From positions 372,001 through 436,000 of the forward strand of contig JADJXP010000002.1 in NCBI GenBank assembly GCA_016715795.1: a stretch of 64,000 nt of DNA, given 5' to 3'. This stretch comes from Chloracidobacterium sp. (lineage in GTDB: Bacteria > Acidobacteriota > Blastocatellia > Pyrinomonadales > Pyrinomonadaceae). The translations under genes and the position numbers were made by a program. The notes below the pieces were generated by a model, which searched no databases, was not told where the DNA came from, and worked only from the letters and a program-made list of their open reading frames with translations. The first letter of the stretch is position 1; each line of letters starts with the position of its first letter. This document shows, one piece after another, positions 33,979 to 42,374 of the stretch.

Positions 33979-34299
33979 ATGCAAGAGATCACTGCTGCAG
34001 AGCTCAAGGCGAAACTGGACGCCGGAGAGGATATTCAGTTGATAGACGTTCGCCAGCCGGACGAACACGCGTTCGCTCATATCGACGGTGCAAAGCTGAT
34101 CCCGCTCGGCGAGGTCATTGCACGAATGAGCGAGTTCGACCCGTCACGCGACACGGTCGTCCACTGCAAGGCGGGCGGCCGAAGCGCAAAGGCAATAATG
34201 GCCCTTCAACAGGCGGGTTACGAGGGCAGCTTGACCAATCTCGTGGGCGGGATCACGGCATGGTCTAACGATGTCGATCCGCGGGTGCCAAAGTACTAG
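33979..34299 (+). CDS. single-domain rhodanese-like protein
   Basis: The 106-residue protein is one rhodanese domain: LIDVRQPDEHAFAHIDGAKLIPL is followed by the active-site loop VVHCKAGGRSA with the persulfide-forming Cys, and ends NLVGGITAW. Such proteins carry sulfane sulfur in the cytoplasm. The ATG at 33979 starts the conserved domain (MQEITAAELKAKL); earlier in-frame ATGs at 33937 and 33952 would add up to 14 residues, and none has a Shine-Dalgarno sequence. It converges on a 2Fe-2S protein gene and lies close to a glutaredoxin-like gene, which suggests a sulfur or iron-sulfur role. Confidence 0.85.
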   Translation: MQEITAAELKAKLDAGEDIQLIDVRQPDEHAFAHIDGAKLIPLGEVIARMSEFDPSRDTVVHCKAGGRSAKAIMALQQAGYEGSLTNLVGGITAWSNDVDPRVPKY

Positions 34300-34386
34300 G
34301 CAAGGCCGCCTGATGTGTTGGGCGTCATCCTCGGTCAGCTAGGGGTTTGGCGATATTGAACACAGCGAGCCGAACTGACCGCCCGC

Positions 34387-34680
34387 TCACGCAGGCGGTT
34401 CTGACAGTTCGATCTCGTCGGCGACGCGCAATACCACCATACCTTCTTCGACTTGGGTTCGGCACGCCATCACAGCTTTCTCTTTCTTCCCGATCCTGAG
34501 CCAGACCTGACAATTAAGGCAGGTGCCGTTCCAGCAGAAATCACCGTAGGAGATGCTCTCGATCGAAAGGAACTGAAAGCAGCGAAGCAGAGAATTATTC
34601 TCCGGCACCGATCGGGCTTCGCCGAGTATCTCGATCTCAATGAGCCGGTCATATGGCTGGAACATATCAGACGTATTCAT
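34387..34680 (-). CDS. small 2Fe-2S ferredoxin-like protein
   Basis: The 97-residue soluble protein has a ferredoxin-type beta-grasp start (YDRLIEIEILGEARSV) and four cysteines in GDFCWNGTCLNCQVW and MACRT. The spacing C-x4-C-x2-C-x15-C is closer to the 2Fe-2S domains of SdhB or NuoG than to plant-type ferredoxins, which have a much longer last gap. It probably carries electrons for an unknown partner. The ATG at 34680 is preferred over a TTG seven codons upstream. It diverges from the glutaredoxin-like gene at 34744, so the two may share a promoter region. Confidence 0.78.
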   Translation of the reverse strand: MNTSDMFQPYDRLIEIEILGEARSVPENNSLLRCFQFLSIESISYGDFCWNGTCLNCQVWLRIGKKEKAVMACRTQVEEGMVVLRVADEIELSEPPA

Positions 34681-34743
34681 ATGAGCCGGGGGCCACGCCA
34701 ATTGCAGCTAGATTATCTTATCCAAAAGGTGTAGCTTTGAGGA

Positions 34744-34965
34744 ATGGCAATAGTAATTTACACCAAGCCCGGATGTCCGTACTGTCAACAGGCGCGTGAC
34801 CATTACAACTCGCACGGGGTCGAGTTTACCGAATACGACGCTCAGACGGACAAGGGCCGTCAGCGCGAGATGCTTGCCATTACTGACGGCGATCCAACGG
34901 TTCCGGCGATCATCGAGGACGGGGTTTGGAAGCAGTCCGGCTGGGGCGATCCGCTCCGCGGCTGA
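34744..34965 (+). CDS. glutaredoxin-like protein (CPYC)
   Basis: The 73-residue protein has a minimal glutaredoxin fold: IVIYTKPGCPYCQQARDHY holds the CPYC active site, and DPTVPAIIEDG holds the cis-Pro (TVP) glutathione-site motif. It would reduce protein or mixed disulfides. It ends shortly after the usual GWGDPL region, so it is near the minimum family length. It is divergently arranged with the 2Fe-2S gene. Confidence 0.85.
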   Translation: MAIVIYTKPGCPYCQQARDHYNSHGVEFTEYDAQTDKGRQREMLAITDGDPTVPAIIEDGVWKQSGWGDPLRG

Positions 34966-35004
34966 ACGGTTCATCCGTAGTGCCGGCAGTTGGCCGGACG
35001 CAAA

Positions 35005-35128
35005 CAATGCAAAATGCAAAATGTAAAATGCAAAATAAAGGCCGTTACATTAGGAAAGTGATTTCCCAAGACGCGGCCCTGCGGGCGGCGTTTTTAATTC
35101 TGGATTCTGCATTCTGAATTCTGCATTG
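35005..35128. repeat. inverted-arm heptamer element, copy 4 (upstream of the kinase gene)
   Basis: The left arm (about 35006-35040) is a run of heptamers such as AATGCAA and AATGTAA. The right arm (about 35094-35128), read on the minus strand, is a run of heptamers such as AATGCAG and AATTCAG. A core of about 50 bp, GC-richer at its right side, lies between them. The right end is five bases before the kinase ATG at 35134, so the element occupies the 5' UTR and probably the promoter. Confidence 0.7.
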
Positions 35129-35133
35129 TCCTT

Positions 35134-37578
35134 ATGGTCGGTTCTCAGATCAACCAATACAAGATCCTCGAAAAGATCGGCTCGGGTGGCCAGGGAACCG
35201 TTTATAAGGCCCTCGACACAAAGCTCAACCGTCAGGCCGTCATCAAGATTCTCCCGCCGGATCTTACGAAGAAGACCGCTAACTTCAAACGATTCGAACG
35301 CGAGGCACAGCTCTGCTCACAACTGGACCATCCGAATATCTGCACGATCTACGACTTTAACGATGCCGACGGGACGTTTTACATCGCGATGCAGTATGTG
35401 GAGGGCAAGAATGTGCGCCAGCTTGTCGCCGGACGCCCGCTTGAACTGAAAAGTGCGTTGTCGATCGCCATTCAGGTCTGCGATGCGCTAGCATACGCAC
35501 ATTCAAAGAACATCATCCACCGAGACATCAAGGCCGGCAACGTGATGGTGACCGGTTCGGGGCAGGTGAAGATCCTCGATTTTGGCCTCGCCAAGCTGCT
35601 CGAAGACGAACAGATAGAGCAGAACGAGGGCCTCGATAAAACCGAGATCACCGAGCTTGGAATTCCATACGGGACGGCGACATACGCCGCACCCGAGCAG
35701 GCCCGAGGCGAGCGAGCTGATGAGCGGTCGGATATTTTCTCAACGGGCATTCTGCTCTATGAAATGCTCACCGGCATCTGGGCATTTCAGGGCAAGACCG
35801 TTATAGACGTGCGGCATCAGGTGCTCTACGGTACGCCAAAACCCCTTGCTGACATGCGAACGGGGCCGCTGCCGCCGCAACTGCAGCAGATCATCGACAA
35901 GGCCCTGCAAAAGGAACCCAAGGGCCGCTATCAGAAGATCGCACAGATGCGCGATGAACTTCGTGCCGTGATGCAGCAGGTAGCGGGTGCTCCCCTAATG
36001 CCATCTGATACATACGCTCCGGCGCATGCGGACGGCAGCACGGTGAAACGCATGCTCAACTGGTTCACCGGCAGATCGACGCCCGAATCGACAAGCTCGC
36101 AATCTTTCCCATCGCAGATCTCCGCGTCGAGTCAGCCGTCATTCGCGCCTGATATCTCAATGACGGCGACCGGCACCGAAAAGAAGAGCGTTGCCATACT
36201 GCCGTTCCAGAACCTCAGCCAGGACGGGGCTTCGGCCTTTTACGAGTTTGCTCTCGCGGACGCCGTGATCACGGAACTTGCTCAGATCCGCTCGATCATC
36301 GTCAGGCCATCGTCGGTGATCGCAAAATATCAGGGCAAAGAGATCGACCCGCGCGATGCCGGAAAGGAACTGCGCGTCCATGCTGTTCTTTCGGCGGGAT
36401 TTATCCGAGCTGGCGAAAAGCTGCGTGTGACCGCCCAGCTTCTCGACGTACAGACCGGCGACATCCTCTGGTCGGACCGTATCGATGCCGAGGGCAGCGA
36501 TATTCTCGCTCTGCAGGACGGCATTGCTCACCGCATCCTGGAAGGGCTGCGGCTCGAACTCACCGACCTCGAGGCCGAGAAACTCGGCAAGCGGGCGACC
36601 GATAATGCCGAGGCTTGGGAAGAATACCTTCGCGGCCGCGACCATTTTGGACGGTTCATCTTTCGCACGATCGACGCAGAGGATTGCGACGCCGCGATCG
36701 CTTGCTTCAAACGAGCGATCGAACTTGATCCTCATTTTGCCCTCGCCTACAGCGGGCTCGGTGCGTGTTATGCGAACCGCGTCTTCAAAGGGCTGGGCGA
36801 ACCTGAGGACTACACCTACGCCGAAGCGGCGTTCAGCAAAGCCTTCTTCTACGACCAGAATGTTGTCGAGGCCCGCGTGCTGATGGTCATGATCTACATG
36901 GCCCGCGGCGAGAAAAAAAAGGCCCGCAGCGAGATCGAATTGCTGCAAAAACAGTTTCCGAATGATGCTGCTCTCTATTTCGTCACCGGCGTCATCAACC
37001 GCCTCGACGGTAAATACGAGGAATCGCTAAAGGCGTTTGATAAGCTCACGCGTCTCGACCCCGCGGCCCGTGCTGTCGCGGCTTACAACCGTGCCCGTAT
37101 CTTTATCTACAAACGTGAGTTCGACAAGGCGAACGAGGAATTGGACAAGGGATTTAAGGTCGAGCCGAACCATCCGATGCTGAGGATCTTTCGCTCGGGC
37201 GTGCTCTATTACACCGGCGAGAAGGATGAGGCGATCGATGTGATGAGCAAGGTGCTCAAGGAGAATCCGCGAATGGATGGCGTGAGGCCTCTCTTTGCGA
37301 TCTACCTTGCCGGCTCGGGCCGCGAAGACGAGGCCCGCGAACAACTCACTGACGACGCTCTCGCCATCTCTCGCTCCGACCACGACATGGCATACTGGGT
37401 CGGAGCCACCTACGCTCTGCTGGGCGACAAAGACCTCGCCTTCAAATGGCTAAACAAAGCCATCCGCCTCGGCAATCAAAACAAACCGCACTTCGAAAAC
37501 GACATCAATATCGAATCGCTCCGCTCTGACGAACGATGGACGGAGTTGATGGAAAAGATCGACACAAGCGACGACTAA
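35134..37578 (+). CDS. Ser/Thr protein kinase with TolB-like and TPR domains
   Basis: The 814-residue cytoplasmic protein starts with a complete Hanks-type kinase: glycine loop GSGGQG (17-22), Lys38, catalytic HRD at 129-131, Asn136 and DFG at 149-151. A Ser/Pro-rich linker (about 285-345) follows, then a TolB-N/adenylate-cyclase-associated domain (SVAILPFQNLSQDGAS, VHAVLSAGFIRAGEKLRV) to about 480. TPR-type helices (AIACFKRAIELDPHFALAYSGLG and others) continue to the end. No membrane segment is seen. Such kinase-TPR fusions are frequent in Acidobacteriota; targets are unknown. The Shine-Dalgarno region falls inside a heptamer repeat element. Confidence 0.9.
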   Translation: MVGSQINQYKILEKIGSGGQGTVYKALDTKLNRQAVIKILPPDLTKKTANFKRFEREAQLCSQLDHPNICTIYDFNDADGTFYIAMQYVEGKNVRQLVAGRPLELKSALSIAIQVCDALAYAHSKNIIHRDIKAGNVMVTGSGQVKILDFGLAKLLEDEQIEQNEGLDKTEITELGIPYGTATYAAPEQARGERADERSDIFSTGILLYEMLTGIWAFQGKTVIDVRHQVLYGTPKPLADMRTGPLPPQLQQIIDKALQKEPKGRYQKIAQMRDELRAVMQQVAGAPLMPSDTYAPAHADGSTVKRMLNWFTGRSTPESTSSQSFPSQISASSQPSFAPDISMTATGTEKKSVAILPFQNLSQDGASAFYEFALADAVITELAQIRSIIVRPSSVIAKYQGKEIDPRDAGKELRVHAVLSAGFIRAGEKLRVTAQLLDVQTGDILWSDRIDAEGSDILALQDGIAHRILEGLRLELTDLEAEKLGKRATDNAEAWEEYLRGRDHFGRFIFRTIDAEDCDAAIACFKRAIELDPHFALAYSGLGACYANRVFKGLGEPEDYTYAEAAFSKAFFYDQNVVEARVLMVMIYMARGEKKKARSEIELLQKQFPNDAALYFVTGVINRLDGKYEESLKAFDKLTRLDPAARAVAAYNRARIFIYKREFDKANEELDKGFKVEPNHPMLRIFRSGVLYYTGEKDEAIDVMSKVLKENPRMDGVRPLFAIYLAGSGREDEAREQLTDDALAISRSDHDMAYWVGATYALLGDKDLAFKWLNKAIRLGNQNKPHFENDINIESLRSDERWTELMEKIDTSDD

Positions 37579-37607
37579 GCCGTCCTCCTGCTGCTCGCGT
37601 AAAATTA

Positions 37608-37823
37608 TCAAAGATCAGATCCGGCGGTTGCTGCCGCTATGCGTTCGTTTGCGCTGCGGGGAAGCCGGGGCGGCCCTGCCGGCTTTGCCTCCGGTTTCAA
37701 GTTATCGTTTCGCACGAGGAACCGGATGTATTCACTCACCGACGAATAGAAGCGTTTGCGGGCCGCATCGAGGATGGCCGCGTGCAGGTCTTCAGAGACC
37801 GAGATAGTGATAGTTCGCCGCAT
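37608..37823 (-). CDS. ribbon-helix-helix (CopG/ParD-like) protein
   Basis: The 71-residue protein has an RHH DNA-binding core: the beta strand RRTITISVS, helix EDLHAAILDAARKRFYSS and helix SEYIRFLVRNDN, then a Pro/Ala-rich tail. RHH proteins act as dimeric repressors or as type II antitoxins. No ParE or other toxin gene adjoins it. Its ATG overlaps the stop of a small upstream frame as TGATG, suggesting a two-gene transcript from the promoter at 38095-38123. It could be an orphan antitoxin or a local regulator. Confidence 0.7.
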   Translation of the reverse strand: MRRTITISVSEDLHAAILDAARKRFYSSVSEYIRFLVRNDNLKPEAKPAGPPRLPRSANERIAAATAGSDL

Positions 37824-38044
37824 CAGATTCCTCCGCTATCCGCGGGACGGCGGGACACTTGATGAAACACCGGCGGAACGATCCCCTTTGACTTCAATAA
37901 GATGCAGCCATTTGGACAGATCGCTTGTTCCACGTGTCCCGATCTGTGTCCCGGCCCGCTGTGGGACACATAACCCATTGTAAATGCAGGCTTTAGTACC
38001 TTCAGGGTACCTTTTCCCGCCGTTTTTGAAAAATCATAAGACAT
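37823..38044 (-). CDS. possible small unknown protein upstream of the RHH gene
   Basis: A 73-residue frame starts MSYDFSKTAGKG and includes GYVSHSGPGHRSGHVEQAICP. It has no recognised domain. Support comes from context: a good promoter 50-80 bp upstream and a TGATG overlap with the RHH gene. Codon choice gives no clear help. It could instead be a leader region of the RHH transcript. A short inverted repeat (GGTACC copies near 38000-38012) lies inside it. Confidence 0.35.
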   Translation of the reverse strand: MSYDFSKTAGKGTLKVLKPAFTMGYVSHSGPGHRSGHVEQAICPNGCILLKSKGIVPPVFHQVSRRPADSGGI

Positions 38045-38094
38045 TGTCTTACAGCCATTGCACGGCTCTCGCAGGTGCGTGCGAGATATGCAAC

Positions 38095-38123
38095 AACGTA
38101 TCACAAGATCTTTTCTTTGTCAA
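38095..38123 (-). promoter_or_regulatory. candidate promoter of the RHH operon
   Basis: On the minus strand TTGACA (38118-38123) and TACGTT (38095-38100) are exactly 17 bp apart. The predicted leader is about 45 bases to the ATG at 38044. The remainder of the gap to the methyltransferase gene (38124-38180) shows nothing else. Confidence 0.5.
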
Positions 38124-38180
38124 GCGGAATTTGTAGAAACGATCCATCCAAGCAGGCATGAAACGCAGCATTCCCGGGCC

Positions 38181-39053
38181 TCAGTTTTTGCGGAACACAA
38201 ATTCATTGCATCCAAGGCCAACCCCGCGGGTCATTACTTTGGTAAGAGCAAATCCGCGCTCTTTGTAAAAGTCGAAGATCTGATCGACCGTTGCGACCTC
38301 ATAAGGAAACCCGCCGACCCAGTCGATGATGTCATGCCATCGGTTCATGCCGCGGCCGTTCTTGTAGCGGGTCCAGGAGTGGACGTATTCGGATGGCTTG
38401 AGGCGACCAAGGGCCGAGACGAGGCGTTTTAGTTCGTCGGGCAATGAGACTGCGACGGCGAACGGCGTCTTGAATATTCGTGGAAGCCGGCAGTATGTCT
38501 TTTTTATCCAATGCCATCTGCGGGCCTGGCTGCCGGTGTCGTTGTAAATGGCGATGAAGAGCTTGCCGCCGGGTTTGGTTGGGATCACGGCGTTCTCAAG
38601 TGCCCGCCACATCTCACCTGTGTGATGCAGGACGCCCCAAGAGTAAACGACGTCAAATGCGCCTAAGCTGTTGAGATATTCGGCGTCGAGTGCCGAGCCC
38701 TGCTCAACACGCCAGTTCGGGTCGTTAGGGAAGTAACGATTACGCAATTCCTGCGTGCACGCAAAGCTGCTCGAATCGAAATCGAACGAATGAACCCGTG
38801 CACCCAAGCGCCTTGCCGCAAGCGAGAACAGCCCGCTGCCCGAGCCAATGTCGAGGAGCGCCTTGCCCTCAAGCGAATCGACCTCGAGCATCGCCTTGAG
38901 CGATTCCTCGGCCTTCGCGATGCGCTCATCATCGAGCAACGCGAGAAACGCGGCCCAGTTCTTGCCAAACTCAAACCGCTCGCCGGCGGCGACCTCGGTT
39001 TGGTGCTGCTCGGCGATCTTCAGATCGTTTGTCATCGTGGCACTCATCTTCAT
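38181..39053 (-). CDS. class I SAM-dependent methyltransferase
   Basis: The 290-residue protein has a Rossmann methyltransferase core. Motif I is ALLDIGSGSGLFSLAARRLG, motif II is VHSFDFDSSSFAC, and motif IV is FDVVYSWGVLHHTG, followed by KPGGKLFIAIYND. The C-terminal third is Trp/Tyr-rich (HSWTRYKNGRGMNRWHDIIDWVGG) and may bind the acceptor. Its place beside a glycosyltransferase and AsnB suggests it methylates a sugar or lipid-linked glycan, but this is only inferred. An inverted-repeat element separates it from the glycosyltransferase gene upstream. Confidence 0.85.
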   Translation of the reverse strand: MKMSATMTNDLKIAEQHQTEVAAGERFEFGKNWAAFLALLDDERIAKAEESLKAMLEVDSLEGKALLDIGSGSGLFSLAARRLGARVHSFDFDSSSFACTQELRNRYFPNDPNWRVEQGSALDAEYLNSLGAFDVVYSWGVLHHTGEMWRALENAVIPTKPGGKLFIAIYNDTGSQARRWHWIKKTYCRLPRIFKTPFAVAVSLPDELKRLVSALGRLKPSEYVHSWTRYKNGRGMNRWHDIIDWVGGFPYEVATVDQIFDFYKERGFALTKVMTRGVGLGCNEFVFRKN

Positions 39054-39062
39054 TTCTTATAA

Positions 39063-39178
39063 GTTGCCTCCAGCTTTAGCTGGAGGTGGATATCAAACAA
39101 GTCCTCGGCTTTAGCCGAAATTTGGGCTAAAGCCCCGATCGGAAGGGATCGCAACCTCCACCTAAAGGTGGAGGCAAC
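39063..39178. repeat. inverted repeat element with 25-bp arms (GTTGCCTCCAGCTTTAGC type)
   Basis: Arms at 39063-39087 and 39154-39178 are inverted copies differing at a few positions. The spacer holds two small hairpins with TT and AA centres (CGGCT...AGCCG at 39106-39117 and GGGCT...AGCCC at 39124-39135). It fills the gap between two co-oriented genes and may be a mobile intergenic repeat that also acts as a hairpin in the transcript. Confidence 0.8.
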
Positions 39179-40375
39179 TCATAAAGAGCGATCCCGTTGC
39201 ATGATGTTCCTCAACTCCTCAACCTTTGCGTCCCAACTCTCGTGCCGGATGGCGTCACTGACCTGGACTCGCGGTTTTGGCGCGGACAGCGCGGTCTCGA
39301 TCTTTGCGATGAAATCTGCGTGATCGGCGCCGACGAGCACGTCGTCGAGGATGCGGACCTCGGGGATGTCGGTCGAGACGACGGGCAGTCCGGCGGCGAG
39401 GTATTCGCGGACCTTCAGCGGATTCGCCGCGAGCGTCAATTCATTGATCGCGAATGGATTGAGGGCGACGTCGAACGCTGCGCAATATGCGGGGAGGTCG
39501 GCGTAAGGTTTGCGGCCGAGCAGGTGAACATTCGGAACACCGTCGAGCGTCTTGATCTTCTGTTCGGCATCGACAGCGACTTTGCCGATAAGGACGATCG
39601 AGCCATTGGCAACGTGTTCAGCCACCTTTTTTATCAGTTCGTAATCGACCCAATCGGCAAGCAGGCCGTGAAAACCGATGATCGGCCGCGGCAGATCGGC
39701 GATGTCGGCGGGCATTGTGAGGCCGCCGTCCACCGCTGCGCGAAAGTGCTGCCAATCCGTGCCGTGTCGGATGATGTGCGTGTTTGGATTGAGGTGTTTC
39801 TTTGAGTCAAAAAGCCGCTCGGCCGAGACGACAACAAGATCGGCGCGGCGGAACAAGTCGTCTTCGATAGACTTTAGACCGTCGCTGACGCCTGTGAATG
39901 CGGTGTATTCATCAACGCAGTAATAGATCAGTTCGCTCTCGCCGAGACGGCCGGCGATCATGCCGGCGGCTGGGTTAAAGACCATGTTGACGACGTTTGC
40001 AAAGCCGAGTTTTCGCATCGCGGCTTTGACCTGGCGAACAAGGAAAGCCTGATTGATCGAGACCACATTCTTGCTGCCGTAGGCGGGAATTGCGAGCGGA
40101 TTAAGGACAAAGATATTCGGCTCAACCTCGCGAATTGGCTCGGTAAAGCTCTTTAGTTTGTTAAAGATACGCGATACGTCTTTGCTCGACGCCGTTGGCA
40201 TGCGGTTGGCGATGGCGTTAACCCAGAGCACACGGTTGTCACGGGCGAGAATGCGCATCAGGTGCGTTTTTGACAGCGGGTCGCCGGTCCAGTCGTGTGA
40301 GAAGCACACGATGTCACGACCGTGGAGCGAGCCTTCTCTGCTCAACTTTTCGTTTGTCCCCGTGTCTAAAAGCAT
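39179..40375 (-). CDS. glycosyltransferase (GT4-like, TuaH-type)
   Basis: The 398-residue GT-B enzyme has an N-terminal acceptor half (GRDIVCFSHDWTGDPLSKTHLM, VLWVNAIANRMP) and a C-terminal donor half (IGFHGLLADWVDYELIKKVA, VLIGKVAVDA, VHLLGRKPYADLPAYCAAFDVALNPF and LKVREYLAAGLPVVSTDIPEV with the donor-binding Glu). It lacks membrane segments. It transfers a sugar from a nucleotide donor, probably in the adjacent exopolysaccharide pathway. The ATG at 40375 is preferred to a TTG two codons upstream. AsnB ends six bases before it. Confidence 0.85.
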   Translation of the reverse strand: MLLDTGTNEKLSREGSLHGRDIVCFSHDWTGDPLSKTHLMRILARDNRVLWVNAIANRMPTASSKDVSRIFNKLKSFTEPIREVEPNIFVLNPLAIPAYGSKNVVSINQAFLVRQVKAAMRKLGFANVVNMVFNPAAGMIAGRLGESELIYYCVDEYTAFTGVSDGLKSIEDDLFRRADLVVVSAERLFDSKKHLNPNTHIIRHGTDWQHFRAAVDGGLTMPADIADLPRPIIGFHGLLADWVDYELIKKVAEHVANGSIVLIGKVAVDAEQKIKTLDGVPNVHLLGRKPYADLPAYCAAFDVALNPFAINELTLAANPLKVREYLAAGLPVVSTDIPEVRILDDVLVGADHADFIAKIETALSAPKPRVQVSDAIRHESWDAKVEELRNIMQRDRSL

Positions 40376-40381
40376 CGCCAA

Positions 40382-42268
40382 CTATTCGCCGTCAATAAAG
40401 CCTCGCTGCCAGACCTCAAAGTTCACCAGGGCCCACAGCCGTTCGTCGTGGTTATCGCCCGCGTTGTGTTTGGCAACCAACTCGCGTACGAACCGTTCGT
40501 CAAAAATGCCGCGTGCCAATGTGCGTTCGCTAAGCACGTATTCATCAACGAGATGTTTGTATTCGCCCCTGAACCAGCGGCCAACAGGGACGGGAAAGCC
40601 CATTTTTGGACGGTCGAGAATTTCCGCCGGCAGGATGCGCTTCATCGCTTCACGAAGTATCCATTTCGTTGTGCCGCCGCGAAGTTTCATCTCGCGCGGC
40701 ATCCGAGCGGTAAACTCGGCGAGTTTGTGATCGAGGAACGGAACGCGGCTCTCGATCGATGCCGCCATCGACATCTGGTCCTGCTTCATCAGCAGTTCGT
40801 GGAGATAGGTCTTTGTATCGGCGTAGAGCAGTTTGTCGAGAACGTCCTCGGCGTCGGTTTTGTCGAGCCACTTATTCTGCCCTGCAAATGGATCTGCGTT
40901 TTCGAACCTTTCGCGTGTTTCGCGGTTAAACAGATCCTTCTGCATCGCCTTTGGAAAGACGGCGAAGTTGTCGAAGAAAAGATTTTCGATATCCGCCTCG
41001 CGGCTTAGAAACGTGCGGCCCAGTTTACGCCCGACGCCCGGAGGAAGTGTAGCTACGCCGCCACGGACGGCGTCTCGGATAAACGATGGCGTTAGTGCCT
41101 CGTATTTTTCGCCGTATTCGAGCAATTTGAGAGCCTTTGCATAGCGGCCGTAGCCGGCCATCATTTCGTCGGAGCCTTCGCCGGTGAGCACTACCTTTAC
41201 ATGCTGCTGGGCGAGCTTTGACACAAAATACAGCGGGACGCTGGCGACAAAACCGATAGGCTCGTCTTCATGCCAGACGAGCTTTGGCAATGCCTCAAAG
41301 AATTCGTCCGGCGTGATCGTGATCTCGTGGTGGTCGGTGCCGAACGTGGTTGCGACGAGCCGGGCGTATTCGAGTTCATTGGCCTCACGTTCAGCAAAAC
41401 CTACGGAGAAGGTCTTGATAGGCTCGTCAACCATTCGCGACATCATCGCGGCAATAGCGGACGAATCGATGCCGCCCGAGAGGAACATTCCCAACGGCAC
41501 GTCGGCCATCAGGCGGAGACGGACAGATTCTTCAAAGAGGTCACGCCATTGCTCGACATATTCAGCGTCACTGCGGACCTCATTTTTAGGCTCGAATTCG
41601 AGGTCCCAATACTCGCGGATGTTGAGCTTGCCGTCTTTCCAGACCATCGTATGGCCGGGCAGCAGGCGTTTTACGCCGCTAAAGAGCGTTTCGTCGCCGC
41701 TCGTTCCGTGATTGCCAAACTGGTCGGGCAGGGCGTTGAAATTGACCTCCGGCTTTACGGCCCCGACTTCAAGCAGGGCCTTGATCTCGGATGCGAAATA
41801 CAACGAGCCATCGTCCGCGTGAACGTAATAGAGCGGCTTGACGCCAAAGCGGTCGCGGGCGATGAACAACTCTCTCTTCGCCTTGTCCCAAACGGCGAAC
41901 GCGAACATCCCGCGAAGGTGTTCGACGCAGTCACGCCCGTATTCCTGGTAGAGATGCAGGATCGTTTCGGTGTCGCAGTGCGTCGTGAATGTGTGCCCGC
42001 GAGCGATCAGGCCGGGACGGCTTTCGGCATGGTTGTAGATCTCGCCGTTATAGACGATAACCTGGCCGCCGCTCATTAGCGGCTGGGCTCCGTGGGCTAC
42101 GTCCACTATCGCAAGACGCCGCATGGCGAGGCCGATATTGTCGTCGACGAAAACGCCGCCGTCGTCCGGGCCGCGATGATATAGTATGTCGCGCATCGCG
42201 ACGAGCGAGCGTTCTCTGACCTTTCGTCCGGATTCTTGGGAGAATGCGATGCCGTTGATGCCGCACAT
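40382..42268 (-). CDS. asnB: asparagine synthase (glutamine-hydrolysing), AsnB family
   Basis: The 628-residue amidotransferase has an N-terminal class II glutaminase domain with Cys2 as nucleophile (MCGINGIAF). For this reason the ATG at 42268 must be the start rather than a GTG two codons earlier, which would bury the Cys. It has Arg and Asn glutamine-site motifs (LYHRGPDDGG, YNGEIYNH) and a C-terminal synthetase domain with the ATP loop FLSGGIDSS and GEGSDEMMAGYGRY. In exopolysaccharide loci such enzymes often amidate sugar carboxylates rather than make asparagine; with glycosyltransferases on both sides this is plausible. It diverges from the beta-helix gene. Confidence 0.9.
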   Translation of the reverse strand: MCGINGIAFSQESGRKVRERSLVAMRDILYHRGPDDGGVFVDDNIGLAMRRLAIVDVAHGAQPLMSGGQVIVYNGEIYNHAESRPGLIARGHTFTTHCDTETILHLYQEYGRDCVEHLRGMFAFAVWDKAKRELFIARDRFGVKPLYYVHADDGSLYFASEIKALLEVGAVKPEVNFNALPDQFGNHGTSGDETLFSGVKRLLPGHTMVWKDGKLNIREYWDLEFEPKNEVRSDAEYVEQWRDLFEESVRLRLMADVPLGMFLSGGIDSSAIAAMMSRMVDEPIKTFSVGFAEREANELEYARLVATTFGTDHHEITITPDEFFEALPKLVWHEDEPIGFVASVPLYFVSKLAQQHVKVVLTGEGSDEMMAGYGRYAKALKLLEYGEKYEALTPSFIRDAVRGGVATLPPGVGRKLGRTFLSREADIENLFFDNFAVFPKAMQKDLFNRETRERFENADPFAGQNKWLDKTDAEDVLDKLLYADTKTYLHELLMKQDQMSMAASIESRVPFLDHKLAEFTARMPREMKLRGGTTKWILREAMKRILPAEILDRPKMGFPVPVGRWFRGEYKHLVDEYVLSERTLARGIFDERFVRELVAKHNAGDNHDERLWALVNFEVWQRGFIDGE

Positions 42269-42374
42269 AGACACGTGGGCGCCGACGCGAGGGCGGCGCG
42301 ATCAGGTAAGGAAACTCGTAATCGAAGCAATTTTGTAGATTTTTATTGCCTTTGCGCGTTTATTTTTGGCGAGA

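Noticed and set aside
36157..36948. 263-codon open frame antisense to the kinase-TPR gene
   Set aside because: It is a shadow of the TolB-like/TPR region, with no independent promoter or Shine-Dalgarno sequence.
41270..42079. 269-codon open frame antisense to asnB
   Set aside because: AsnB is complete with its catalytic Cys and ATP loop; the antisense frame shows no family features.
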